From Liopterus haemorrhoidalis (lineage: Eukaryota; Arthropoda; Insecta; Coleoptera; Dytiscidae), in NCBI GenBank assembly GCA_963971575.1, contig OZ020622.1:35804301-35868300 (forward strand): DNA of 64,000 bases, read 5' to 3'. The notes beneath the pieces are model-generated. The model had not been told where the DNA came from and searched no databases. It saw only the letters and a list, made by a program, of their open reading frames with translations. Below are positions 21,190 to 31,291 of this stretch, one piece after another (position 1 is the first letter of the stretch; the number at the start of each line of letters is the position of its first letter). The position numbers and the translations under genes were made by a program.

Positions 21190-21785
21190 TAAAGTCGAAT
21201 GACTAAAAGCAATAGAAGAAGAGAATCAATCATTAAAAGAAAATAAAACCTGTAGGTTAGTAAATAGAGAAGAAGCAGAAGGTAAGAAGATATTAAGTAA
21301 TAAATGGGTCTTTAAAATTAAAGAAGATGGTAGATATAAAGAAAGATTAGTAGTACGTGGATGCGAACAGAAATATAAAAAAGATTATGAATAAACATTT
21401 AGCCTAGTTATAGGAAATAATGCTACAAGACTATTATTTGCATTAGCTGCAAAAAGAAATGATAATATCATAAAATTTGATATAAAAACAGCATTTTTGT
21501 ATGGTCAGATAGCTGAAGACATCTATATGGAAATTCCTGAAGGATACGAAGAACAAAAAACAGTATGTAAATTAAAACGAGCCTTGTATGGATTAAAACA
21601 GGCACCTTTAAATTGGAATAAGACATTTGTAACATTTTTAAGAAATATTGGTTTAAAACAATTTAAATCAGAACAGTGCATCTTTAAAACAATAGATGGC
21701 TCAATAATAATAGCCTTTTATGTTGATGACGGATTAATCATCGGATTAATCAGGAAAAGATAAAAATAAAATTAAAAAAATATTA
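21190..21785 (+). pseudogene. copia reverse transcriptase
   Basis: Reads NKWVFKIKEDGRYKERLVVR, KFDIKTAFLYGQIAEDIYME, CKLKRALYGLKQAPLNWNK and the active-site box AFYVDDGLIIG. All are canonical for Ty1/copia. A stop replaces a codon in YEXTFS (21393) and the frame is lost after the YVDD box, just before the CR1/Jockey-like insertion. Confidence 0.88.
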
Positions 21786-22069
21786 AAACATGTCATTCAG
21801 TGTACATGTGCATCTAAGTGCATATGCTGTTAACAATCCTACAATAAATACTATTAAAGTGGTTTAAATTCTAAAGTTAAAATATTTAATTTATACCATT
21901 AAAACAGTAAAATTTTGCGTATTATTAAGTGCTAGTTTGATAATTATAAAATCATTGCATAATAATTTAAACAATAAATTAATAAAATCAGTGTAAAATC
22001 AAATTTTTTGCATAATTAAACGTGTTACTTCTTATCGTTCTGGTCGATCAGCTGTCCTTCTGTCTAACC

Positions 22070-22920
22070 ATGGGCGTATCGTGTAAAAGTTGTAGTAAGA
22101 TTATATCTAGCAGAAAAGTGGGGATAAAATGCAGATCGAAAGATTTGAATTCTTCCATAATTTTAACTGATGATGATGCACAATCCTCAAACATTGATGT
22201 AAATTATATTACTAAAAATGATATGCAACTATTAATTAATTCCGTTAAAAACGATATACTAAATGAACTAAATTCAAAATTTAATACGCTAATTGATTCT
22301 GTAAATTTCTGTAGCAACAAAATAACAGATTTTGAGGCAAATCTAAAATTTGTAAATGAAAAGATTAAAGTAATAGACAGGTATAAGAAAGAAAACGATG
22401 ATTTTAAGATTAAAGTGGAGGAATTAAATAAAAAAATGAGTGACATGGAAGAATATTCACGGAGAAATAACGTCGAAATCCAGGGTGTCCCGGAAGTGAA
22501 TAGTGAAAATGTAGTTGAAATTGTCGAAAAAATCGGTGTGAAAGTTGGTGTAAAATGTGCATCTCCCACATTGATGCGTGCCACCGCGTCCCAAGCCGCG
22601 ATAATGCGCGTACGAAATCCATAATTGTAAAGTTTAACTCCAGAATTTACAAACAAAATTTTGTGGCAGCAGCCAAACTCAAAAAAGATGATTTGACTAC
22701 ATCAAGTTTGGGTTATACATCAGTTCCAGATAAACAAATTTATGTGTCTGATCATTTGACACCATATAAAAAAGAACTTTTATTTCACACAAAAAACTTT
22801 TGTCGCACCCATGACTTCTCTTATGTCTCGGTTAGGGACAATAAAATACTTGTTAGAAAAAATGATAAATCCAAAACCATTGTCATTCATAACAAAGAAT
22901 TTTTGAATTCCTTAAATTAA
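22070..22920 (+). pseudogene. ORF1 of the CR1/Jockey-like element
   Basis: I choose the ATG at 22070 (MGVSCKSCSK) because a cysteine-bearing N-terminus follows. A coiled coil of about 100 residues leads to MEEYSRRNNVEIQGVPEVN, a signature of ORF1 in CR1/Jockey-type elements. A frameshift near 22555-22570 separates this from the conserved C-terminal part: HIDACHRVPSRDNARTKSII, IYVSDHLTPYKKEL and a run of basic residues. Function in the family is nucleic-acid chaperoning. Broken by one frameshift. Confidence 0.78.
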
Positions 22921-22989
22921 ATTTGTTTATCCATTTAGCAATAAGTATATTATTATTTTTTCTGAATTTTTATGTATTGTACAAAATCT

Positions 22990-24612
22990 GATGTTCTTGA
23001 ATCATTAACCTGTTACTACCAAAATGTGCGTGGGTTACGTAACAAAACTAACGAAATTTATAAAAAATATTTGTTCAAACGATTTTGACCTAATATTTTT
23101 GGTAGAAACTTGGTTGGATAACACTATTTATAATCACGAAATTTTCAATGACAACTATACTGTCTGTCACCGCGACAGAGATATACACACGTCTCAAAAA
23201 TCATATGGAAGTGGCAGTCTTATCGCAGTCTCAAATCGGTTCAGAGCTACTGCACAACCTAACTGGAAATGTAAAAATGTTGAGGATGTGTGGATATCTG
23301 CGGCGCTGCCCTATAATAGTAAAATGCATATTTGTTGTATGTATTTACCAGGTTATGTGAATTTAGAAAATTTGGGTCAATTTTATGAGGGTACAACGGC
23401 TCTGATGCATGAACATCCGAACGATATATTCCTAGTTATTGGTGACTTTAACATGCCAAACATTAGTTGGATACAAGTAAATGCGTCAACCGTTTGCTTT
23501 TCATCTTTATTGACATCAGATAAGAGATCGCCTCTATTTTTGGACTTTCTCTCTATTACGGATCTTAAACAATTTAATAATGTTCCAAATAAAAATAACA
23601 GAGTTTTGGACTTGGTTTTGTGTAATAGAGATAAGGTGCACGTTGAATCATGTGATTCACCATTGGTAAAGGAAGATTCGCATCACAAGTCAGTGGTATT
23701 ACATTTTACTTTAGATCAAAAAATCAAAGTTGATAATAAAAAATTTTCTAAACGCGATTACTTGCGATGTGATTTTACCTTGTTAAGGCGGCGCACAACC
23801 CTATAGTCTTCAATAGTTTTTTATACAAAACTAATAATCGGAAATAAAATTAATAACAATCTATATATCAAAATTTCCCGCGAATTTTTATCTATCTAAT
23901 AGGATATTTTTAATTGTAGAAAAAACTGTTAGGTAGTTGTAAATAAGCAAATTGCATTATAGACACCATCTTGTAAACCAATCGACGCATATTTGCGTAC
24001 GATGCGGCAAATTGTACCTAAAGATTCATTCTACAAATATGATTGTAGTTATTTTGTTGTATTGTGAAAATTACTTATAGTTATTGTACTTGGTAATCTA
24101 TTTTTGCCGCCCTCTTGAGTATGCCGCGGTTTTCAAAATTGGTGTTACGGGTAAAAATGATTTATTTCTCGTGAAGGATACGTGTACCAAGTGGCATTCT
24201 AGTATCTTTAAGTATAATATTTTTCGACGAAGGCTCTAAACTATAAGTAATAAAGTCGAAAAAAAAATTGACGTATTATTTGAACATTTCTACACAAAAC
24301 TATATAAATATAAAAGTTATTCGAAACCCACAAATAGATTTAAAAAATTACAGAACAATATCGCTGATGTCTATTTTTAAGTTATTGAGCGATAATATTT
24401 TTACAATTAATGTTTCTACAATTAAAACTATCTTATTAGATAGATACAAATTCGGTGCAAAATTTGATGTATAGGTTGATACTAATTTTATTTCAGATTG
24501 TTAGTTTTGTATAAGAAACTAGTAACCTCCGGGGGTTATACGCAGCCTTAAATGAAATTATAAATTCACATAACTGGAATTTATTATTTAAAAATCTAGA
24601 TATAAATTCTGA
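22990..24612 (+). pseudogene. ORF2 endonuclease of the CR1/Jockey-like element, interrupted by a MITE
   Basis: Starts with CYYQNVRGLRNKTNEI, shifts frame in the A run near 23060, then reads FDLIFLVETWL, ICCMYLPGY, VIGDFNMPNISW, NRVLDLVLCN and SHHKSVVL, the order of endonuclease boxes (E, D/N, D, H). At 23783-23786 the frame meets the TTAA of a 761-bp insert. Skipping the insert and one TTAA, coding continues LNEIINSHNWNFLFKNLDIN before passing into copia. There is no reverse transcriptase. Confidence 0.75.
23787..24547. mobile_element. TTAA-flanked MITE (761 bp)
   Basis: The termini are imperfect inverted repeats of about 65-70 bp. Left begins GGCGGCGCACAACC and right, read inwards, GGCTGCGTATAACC. 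They also share TTTTTTATACAAAACTAA-like sequence. TTAA flanks both sides (23783-23786 and 24548-24551). No coding capacity. TTAA duplication points to mobilisation by a piggyBac-type transposase, although the first bases are GGC rather than the usual CCC. Precise frame recovery in the host element confirms the ends. Confidence 0.85.
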
Positions 24613-25161
24613 ATAAAGAATTCAAACTAAAGATATGGGATAAAACGGAGAATTTTCTAAGAATTTCTAAAAGAAGGACAGAACAAGAATTAATATTACA
24701 TCAAACAAATAACGCAAGACAAATATTATAAAAATATAAAATGGAAGAAAGTAAAAATACAAAAATACCATTAAGCAAAATCGACACAGATAAAGAGACT
24801 ATAGAACCGAATGGAAATTTTCCCTATAAAGAAGCCATAGGAAGTCTACTGTACTTGACAAATAAAACATGACCAGATATAAATAACGCAGTAAATTTCG
24901 TTGGTAGATAGGGGAAAGTAGCTGACTTTAGACCACTTAAACATTTTTTAATATATAGGGTTGTACAAGTATTTTTAATAAAAAGGAAATAGTGGAAAAA
25001 AAGTTATTGTTTATATCTTCAAAATAATATAATTTATTGAAACAAAATTATATTGAACAGTGAAAAATCAATACATAAAAATCGTGTCAACGGTGCAATT
25101 GAAGAAACTGGTTTCCAGGATGGACCAGTGGTTTCCCAAGATGGACCATCAATATACTTAA

Positions 25162-27543
25162 CCCTGCAGTAGTCGCATACGGTATATGAGACCAGACGTG
25201 TATAAAATTGCGTGCAATTTTTAATGCGCATGACCAAATCTACCACGCGCCACGGTACCTTCCTAACTTCACTTAAGCAGCATTAGTATGCAGTGTGACT
25301 TTGATTAGTTCTATAGCGTCATATTTACATTGTAAAGCAGTCTCAGAGACCGGAGCGAGTATTGTCATAATATTTTTATAAAATTATAAATTCATTTCAC
25401 AAATAATTTAAAGTAATAATATCATTATTATATTAAACGACAATCAAACCAATTAAGTCTTTTGATATTTTAGTATAATTTGCAAATTATTTTTCGATAA
25501 ATAAAACTGATTTTCGTTACAGAAATGGCATATTATGAAAAAGAACAAAAGCGGTTGGAGGAATTAATGGCTCAATTATTGCGAGAAGAAGATGAACAAT
25601 TGCTAGAAACTGAAAATGAAATAATAGATGATGATTCGGACACAGATGGTGAAGATGCAGTAGAGAGTAGGGAAGAAGATAGTGAAAGTGAGCAAGATTT
25701 TGAATTCGATGATGAAGATATGAATACTGGTACTGAAACATTTTTTATTGGAAAAGATAATGTAACAAAATGGAAGAAAACTGTACCCAGAAAAAACATT
25801 AGAACGCGATCTGAAAACTTAGTTACTCGCCTACCAGCTTCAAAACTGCCTAACAGATATTTAAAAAATCCATTAGAAGTTTGGAAACACTATAAATGAT
25901 GAAATGTTGGACATGATTGTTGAAAATACTAATTATTTTATCAGTTCAATTGCGGGCAATTATTCACGAGCATCTGATGCCAGAAGAACAACCAAAAACG
26001 AAATTTAAGCATTAATAGGTCTTCTTTATTATGCTGGCGTTTTAAAAACAAATTATTTAAATACCGAAGATCTTTGGAGAACCGATGGTTCTGGCGTTGA
26101 AATATTTAGATTGACTATGTCGTTATCGAGATTTAAGTTTCTTCTAAGATGTCTGAGGTTTGATGACAGACAAACACGTGCTGAAAGGAAGCAATTAGAT
26201 AAGCTGGCGGCAATCAGACAATTTTTTGATCAATTTGTAGAAAATTGTACAAGTGGATTTAGTCATTCCGAATATGTCACAGTCGACGAAAAACTTGAGG
26301 GGTTTCGTGGGCGCTGTAGTTTCCGGCAATACTTACCTTCAAAGCCCAACAAATATGGTATAAAATTTTTTGCATTGTCAGATCCTAAAATGTTTTATAC
26401 AAGCAACTTAGAGATCTATGCGGGGCAACAACCGGAAGGGTCAAACAAAAAAAGTAACAGCCCGAAAGATGTGGTACAAAGACTTTGCCAACATATTTAA
26501 AATTCTGGTAGAAATGTAACGGTCGATAATTGGTTTACCAGCATCGATTTAGTAAAAATCTTATTGACAAAAAAATTAACTGTTGTCGGTACGATAAAAA
26601 AATAAATAAAACAGAATTGCCTAAGGAATTTACTAACCCGACAGGTCGACCAGTAAAATCTTCGATATTTGGTTTCAAAGAAGACTCCACTCTAGTGTCA
26701 TACATTCCTAAAAAAAATAAAAATGCACTACTAGTATCCAGTATGCATAAGAGCGATGATATAGATGTTTCTACTGGCGAAGACCGTAAACCAGAATTAA
26801 TAACTTTCTATAATGTTATGAAAGGTGGAGTTGATACAGTAGATCAACTATGTTCTAACTATAATTGTGCCAGAATAACTAGACGTTGGCCTATGGTTGT
26901 TTTTTATTCAACCCTGAATGTGGCAGCTATAAACTCTTTAGTAGTGCATACATTCCATAACCCAAATAAGCTCCCAATGGTTCGTAGTGAATTTATAAAA
27001 AGTTTGGCAATGGAAATGTTGCAACCACATTTGCATGAACGAGTACTTATCCAAAGTATACCGAGAAATATAAAGTTGCGTATTAAAGATATATGCAAAA
27101 TTCAGGAAGATCAGGAGGTTGCAACTACTGAGAAAACATCAGGCAGATGTTACTATTGTGACTACAAGAATAATAGGAAGACGCGCTATTTTTGCATCTC
27201 ATGCAATAAATTTATGTGCCTAGAGCATGTTATTATAGTCTGCGATGCATCCTACACTAAAAAGGAAAAATAAATTACAAATTATTAATTACAATGATTA
27301 TTTTTATTAATTCTTTTGTGTCATCTTATTATTTCTTTTTTTCTGTGATTATAATATTTTTTTTTACAATTTAGTTTATTTTTTACTAATAAATGGTTAT
27401 TTCCCAAATAATATGTTATTATTTTTACCTTAAGTCATTTATCACATAGATATTCCTGCGAAAATTGAGAGGATAGCATATACAGTCTCACAAACCGGAG
27501 TGAGTACTCAAGTTTCAAAAATCCATGTGACTACACTGCAGGT
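25162..27543 (+). mobile_element. piggyBac transposon flanked by TTAA
   Basis: TTAA at 25158-25161 and 27544-27547. Terminal repeats: left CCCTGCAGTAGTCGCAT, right (inward) ACCTGCAGTGTAGTCACAT. Inside each end lies a 24-bp motif, CAGTCTCAGAGACCGGAG... (25338-25361) and CAGTCTCACAAACCGGAG... (27483-27506), in direct orientation. The transposase gene between is broken. The element sits at the stop codon of a pogo transposase. Confidence 0.9.
25525..27273 (+). pseudogene. piggyBac transposase
   Basis: The start MAYYEKEQKRLEE is followed by an acidic N-terminal region (residues 30-75). Frameshift near 25897, stop at 26006-26008, stop at 26498-26500, and a frameshift in an A run near 26595-26602. 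Catalytic boxes are recognisable: YVTVDEKLEGFRGRC with PNKYGIKFF, VTVDNWFTSIDL, and FYNVMKGGVDTVDQLC, giving the D residues. The C-terminus has a cysteine-rich zinc domain (CYYCDYKNNRKTRYFCISC...CLEHVIIVC). The length and order fit a full-length piggyBac transposase of about 580 residues. Inactive as it stands. Confidence 0.93.
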
Positions 27544-28368
27544 TTAAACACAATTGAAGTAAAAGTACTTTTTGATTTGTGCACTCACTCCAGCACACCG
27601 TGTATGGTCCCAAGTGTGACATTTTATGCACTGTATCATCGCATCTTTTTTATTTTTTCACATATAATCCAAAACAATGTAGTCTTAGTTTTTATTCTTG
27701 GTCTTTTTGGTCCAATATTTGGAAATTTTACTTTGTTAGTCTTTTTCTCTTTGACTTTTTCTAATTCTTTTTTATGAGGACTACTTGTTATTACAATTTC
27801 TTTTTGGGCTATTCCTCCAGTTCGAAAAAACGATGAACCTTGCTGTGGATTTCGTTTTGGTGGAGGTGATATATCGTGAAGAATATCCTTAAATTTTTTA
27901 ATTTTTTTCTCCTGAGGTACATAATCAACAGCAGAATCACTATTGTTACTTTTACTGTCACTTAAATACATAGATGTTGGTGTATTAGGCCTACTTATAG
28001 TATTTACTGCAATTTCAGCAGGGTTAGCAGAATACTGCAAACTGGTGGTCCTGAAAGATATGTCTATTTACAGGCCAAATACCAGAGACACGGAAAGCAC
28101 TTTCAGCTATAGCTTTTTTTAATTTCGCGTTCTCGCAATTAAATTTTTCCATGTGTGGGGAAAATATGGCTTGTCTACTTAATGCCTTTATTTCATTTAC
28201 AGAAGAATTTTTTCTATCAACATGACTCTTAATAGTTGCTTTAGGTACTGTTATATATTTCATTGTTAACAATTTAAATGTATGGCGCTTCGCGCTAACC
28301 ATGTGTCTAACTGTGTGCATTGAAGTTGCGCACCAACTTGCGAACGCACTTCTGGTGTGTTCAAACAT
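27544..28368 (-). pseudogene. pogo transposase C-terminus with PHD finger
   Basis: The minus strand reads KCIIN-type DDE tail residues and AFRVSGIWPVNRHIFQDHQF, the conserved end of the pogo DDE domain. A frame change and a 130-residue S/P/K-rich linker follow, then a zinc finger: WIICEK, IQCIKCHTWDHTRCAGVS and YFYFNCV, a C4HC3 PHD arrangement with one cysteine lost. The last codons are GTT TAA, where TTAA is the piggyBac target, so the insertion fell on the stop codon without changing the protein. The catalytic part upstream is missing. Confidence 0.7.
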
Positions 28369-28389
28369 GAATTTGAATATTCATTTGTA

Positions 28390-29080
28390 TTGTAACTGTC
28401 CAATGAAGATGTCAATAAAGTTTTATGTGTTATATGGTGCGTACGAAATTAATTACAAATAACCCACATACACAACAGAATTGGCGACGAGGTATAAGAA
28501 AAAATTAAGTTATACAAATACAAAAAATACGAATTTACGAAGATTTTTGGAAGCAGCACATGGACATTCCTTCAAGGACATCCCAAGGGCAAGTCTTATT
28601 TCAAATTATTTTTAAATAATGTCTTCTACTACCATACAAACTGTTTTCAACATACAGCCGTATGAAACCAGAGCATCGTGGACAACGATGGGTTTCGCGC
28701 CTGGAAGCCGCATTTCAAGTTTTTGATGTGCCAGACAATAAGAAAATATATTACTTATTGCATTATATGGGCGCTGATGCGTACGATGTACTAACCGATA
28801 AATTAGCACCTATTAAACCAGATACGAAATCTTACAAAGACTTAGTGGATATGATTACGTTGCATTCTTGCCCAGAGCTAGAAATAGCTGAAAATTACCG
28901 TTTCCACCTGAAAAGATAAAGAGAAGGCGAATCAATCAAGGATTTCATCACAAATCTGTAAAAACTTGCCATAAATTGCAAATTTGGGGCCTATCAGTCG
29001 ACACCTCTAAGGAATTAGCTCGTTTTCGGATTAAGGAGTGAGAAAATACAAATCCGCCTGCTAGAAACGCTATCAGGATT
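28390..29080 (+). pseudogene. gypsy LTR end, primer-binding site and gag
   Basis: AATAAAG near 28411 and the sequence ending CACATACACAACA at about 28473 look like the R-U5 end of an LTR. TTGGCGACGAGG follows at 28482-28493, a typical gypsy primer-binding-site region. Gag follows with SRLEAAFQVFDVPDNKKIYY, LLHYMGADAYDVL and KLAPIKPDTKSYKDLVDM, then GESIKDFITNL. This pattern belongs to gypsy elements of the K02A2.6-like group. It is interrupted near 29080 by pogo sequence. Confidence 0.65.
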
Positions 29081-30274
29081 GTGAGATAAGAGAAGATTGG
29101 CATTCCAGCTAGCTGAGCGAAACAAAGTAAGCCATAATTTTCGCCAGGAGCTTGCTGGAAGAGTGTGGCTCGATCACTTCCTCAGGCGTCACAAAGGAAA
29201 ATTATCCGTCAAAAAGCCTATTGAGACATCTTATGCGCGAGCAGATGGATTTAATTGTGAACAAGTGGCATCCTTTTTTGACTTTCTTGAGCCACTCTAT
29301 ACGAAATATAATTTTCCGCCTGATAGAGTTTGAAACGTGGATGAAAGTGGTTTGATCGTAGTCCAAAGCAAAGTTGTCCAAGTGATAGGCATGAAAGGGA
29401 AATGCCAAATAGGTGCACTAAAATCTGCAGTATGAGTGCAGGTGGTTCGTTCGTTAACTAACGTCTTGGCCCATATGACATTGCTGGGTTATTTGGCAGA
29501 GCCTATCTAGAATGTATGAAGGGGTCCGAGTTAATGCGTCCCGAGTGACGGGAATCTGGCCTTGCAATCGAAATATTTTTTTTGACTTTGATTTTCTTGA
29601 GGCAGACCTTGCTTCACTTCAACAAGATTAGCAATTCCAACTTGCTGAAAATGTGCAATCTACCTCCATATCTTCAGTTGTGCTGCCCCCATCTACTCCA
29701 CCATCTAATTTTGCAGCAGTGCAGCTTACATCGACTCCACACTCTACCTCCATAGATGTTCCTTGTGCTGCCATCAAAGTTTCACCCAAAGATATCCTTT
29801 CATACCCAAAGCCAAAAAGAAAATCCAAGAGGGGAAGGAAACCCTCTTCTTCCAATCTGATAACTGGATCTCTATACAAAACAATGTTATCTGTTTCAAT
29901 GCTCAAGCAAGAAAATATATCTAGGAGGGTAAGGGGCGGAAGAATAGGCCAACGAAGAGGGTGTGGGGAGTCCACCGAAAACTATAAACCTTCAACGTCT
30001 GGGATTGCTCCGAAGCGCAAAAGGACAGTCAAAAGACAACTCCAATTGGATGATGAATCTGACACCGATGCTTCAGTCCCTGAAGAAGATTTTTCAGATT
30101 CGCTTCCTGTGGGTGAACGATATCCAAAATAAGGAGGATGCAACGTGTATCTTCCGTGATGGAAAATTCACAGATGACTGCAGAGGGGAGTTATGGATAA
30201 TGTGTGAAATGTGGGTGCACACCGAATGTGGAGGAGCAGAGCATGAATATTATATCTGTGACTTTTGTAAATAA
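29050..30274 (+). pseudogene. pogo-type transposase with PHD finger, catalytic core deleted
   Basis: The second DNA-binding domain is clear: RRLAFQLAERNKVSH, AGRVWLDHFLRRHKGKLSVK and ARADGFNCEQVASFFDFLEP. NVDESGL-type and KCQIGALKSAV residues start the DDE domain. The frame then jumps to its end (IAGLFGRAYLECMKGSE, then IWPCNRNIFFDFDFLEADLA), so about 200 catalytic residues are gone. A linker of roughly 150 residues is rich in S, T, P and K. The final segment CIFRDGKFTDDCRGELWIMC, MWVHTECGG and YYICDFCK is a PHD-type finger. It probably inserted into the gypsy gag on its left. Confidence 0.78.
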
Positions 30275-30289
30275 GTTTTTTCTGTTTTT

Positions 30290-30780
30290 CGAATCATATC
30301 ATTGTTTGTTGTTTTTTGTAGTTGTGTATTGTTTGTAGAATCGTTCATCGATAATGTAGTAACATTTAAAGACTGTACAGGCGTTTCAGACGAAAATACA
30401 GTGCCAGGCTTGTCGATGTTACTCGAAGGTGTTGCCGCTACGTGGTGGCGAGGCATACAGGCGTCAACACAAAACTGGGATGATGCGCTAAATGCCTTAC
30501 GCGACGCGTTTTCTAAAAAATTACCACCGCCGCATATATACAGGCAAATTTTTGCGCGAGAACAAGCTGAGGATTCTACAGACCTGTTTGTGTGTAGAAT
30601 TAGAGCATTACTGGCTCAGTTGTCGTATACGCTACCCGAACAAGCGCAAATCGATATAATTTATGGACTGATGAATCGTAAAATACGAAAACGATTACCG
30701 CGAAGTGAAATAACAGATTACAAATCATTGTTGGTATGTGCGCGGGACATTGGAAGACTATGCATCGACTCAAAAATTTG
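30290..30780 (+). pseudogene. Arc2-like gypsy gag fragment
   Basis: Reads FIDNVVTFKDCTGVSDENTV, SMLLEGVAATWWRGI, QNWDDALNALRDAFSKKLPP, FAREQAEDSTDLFVCRIRAL and AQIDIIYGLMNRKIRK. This is the gag capsid pattern of insect gypsy elements related to Arc (activity-regulated cytoskeleton-associated) genes. No knuckle, protease or pol follows, and it ends shortly before 30790. It could be an element fragment or a decayed domesticated gag; the surrounding TE debris favours a fragment. Confidence 0.65.
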
Positions 30781-30899
30781 ATCAATTAAGATTTCGATTT
30801 TTAATCATAAAAAAACAAACAGGGGGTTCATAATACCACCTTTTCCTCTAATTCTTTTTCGTGTAATTTTTTACAGGCACGACAAATAAAAATATGCAA

Positions 30900-31291
30900 T
30901 AAGGGGTAAGAATTCAGTAAAATCAGAAAGTCGAATAAATGGTTCCAGAAAATGTGGACTTTGTCCACTTAATCAAAACGCAATTGATTACAAAAAGTTA
31001 ATAAAATCAGTAAATACAAATGAGAATTCAGTGAATGTTATCAATTTAAATTCACATGAAGAATTAAAAAAATATTTAAATTACCTTGAATCTGATATAG
31101 GACAACAAACATTAATAATATTTAAAAGCAAAAAAGATGTTGCCACAGAAGATATATCATTATATTTTGTTTGGAAACATTTAAGCAACAAAATTCTTAA
31201 TGTCAATTCTCAGGAAAATTATGATAATACACAGCTTCAACAAACTGATGATGCTTTAATACTTGAAGGGGAATGGATGAACGAATTAGTA
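30900..31291 (+). pseudogene. pogo transposase, C-terminal fragment A
   Basis: The sequence is nearly identical to 51981-52360. It shares KCGLCPLNQNAIDYK (end of the DDE domain) and KKYLNYLESDIGQQTLIIFK, then DDALILEGEWMNELVD. Unlike the second copy it has no stop in the KKLIKSVNTNENS stretch. It breaks off at 31291 where a different pogo element begins next to a TA, so this is one TE cut by another. Confidence 0.7.

Larger units (their letters stand above)
21790..24612 (+). mobile_element. CR1/Jockey-like non-LTR element, 3' truncated, within copia
   Basis: A 5' UTR (about 21790-22069), ORF1 and the endonuclease part of ORF2 are present. Sequence then returns to copia in the middle of ORF2, so reverse transcriptase and 3' tail are missing. 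Loss of the 3' end cannot arise by ordinary target-primed reverse transcription, so a later deletion is likely. It contains a TTAA-flanked MITE (23787-24547). The boundaries with copia are approximate. Confidence 0.65.
19020..24912 (+). mobile_element. Ty1/copia retrotransposon, broken by internal insertions
   Basis: The plus strand carries in order: protease (19126-19440), integrase (19915-20276 and 20520-20680), integrase C-terminal region (20690-20940), reverse transcriptase (21190-21785), and the end of reverse transcriptase/RNase H (24613-24912). This is the copia gene order (PR-IN-RT-RH). The gaps hold a non-LTR fragment (19450-19860), a solo LTR (20277-20519) and a CR1/Jockey-like element (about 21790-24612). 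The flanking LTRs of the copia itself were not identified. Confidence 0.8.
24913..28380 (-). mobile_element. pogo-type transposon with PHD finger, split by piggyBac
   Basis: The transposase C-terminus lies at 27544-28368. The stretch 24913-25157 to the left of the piggyBac appears to be its 3' UTR, with an AATAAA-type signal on the minus strand near 25030. It starts beside TA with GGGGAAAGTAGCTGACTTTA, which may be the terminal repeat. The matching right end was not seen, because gypsy sequence begins near 28390. The extent on the left is inferred. Confidence 0.45.

Noticed and set aside
30290..30780. A domesticated Arc gene
   Set aside because: Only the capsid part is present, with no start or stop context, embedded among broken TEs. 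A gypsy fragment is the simpler reading.
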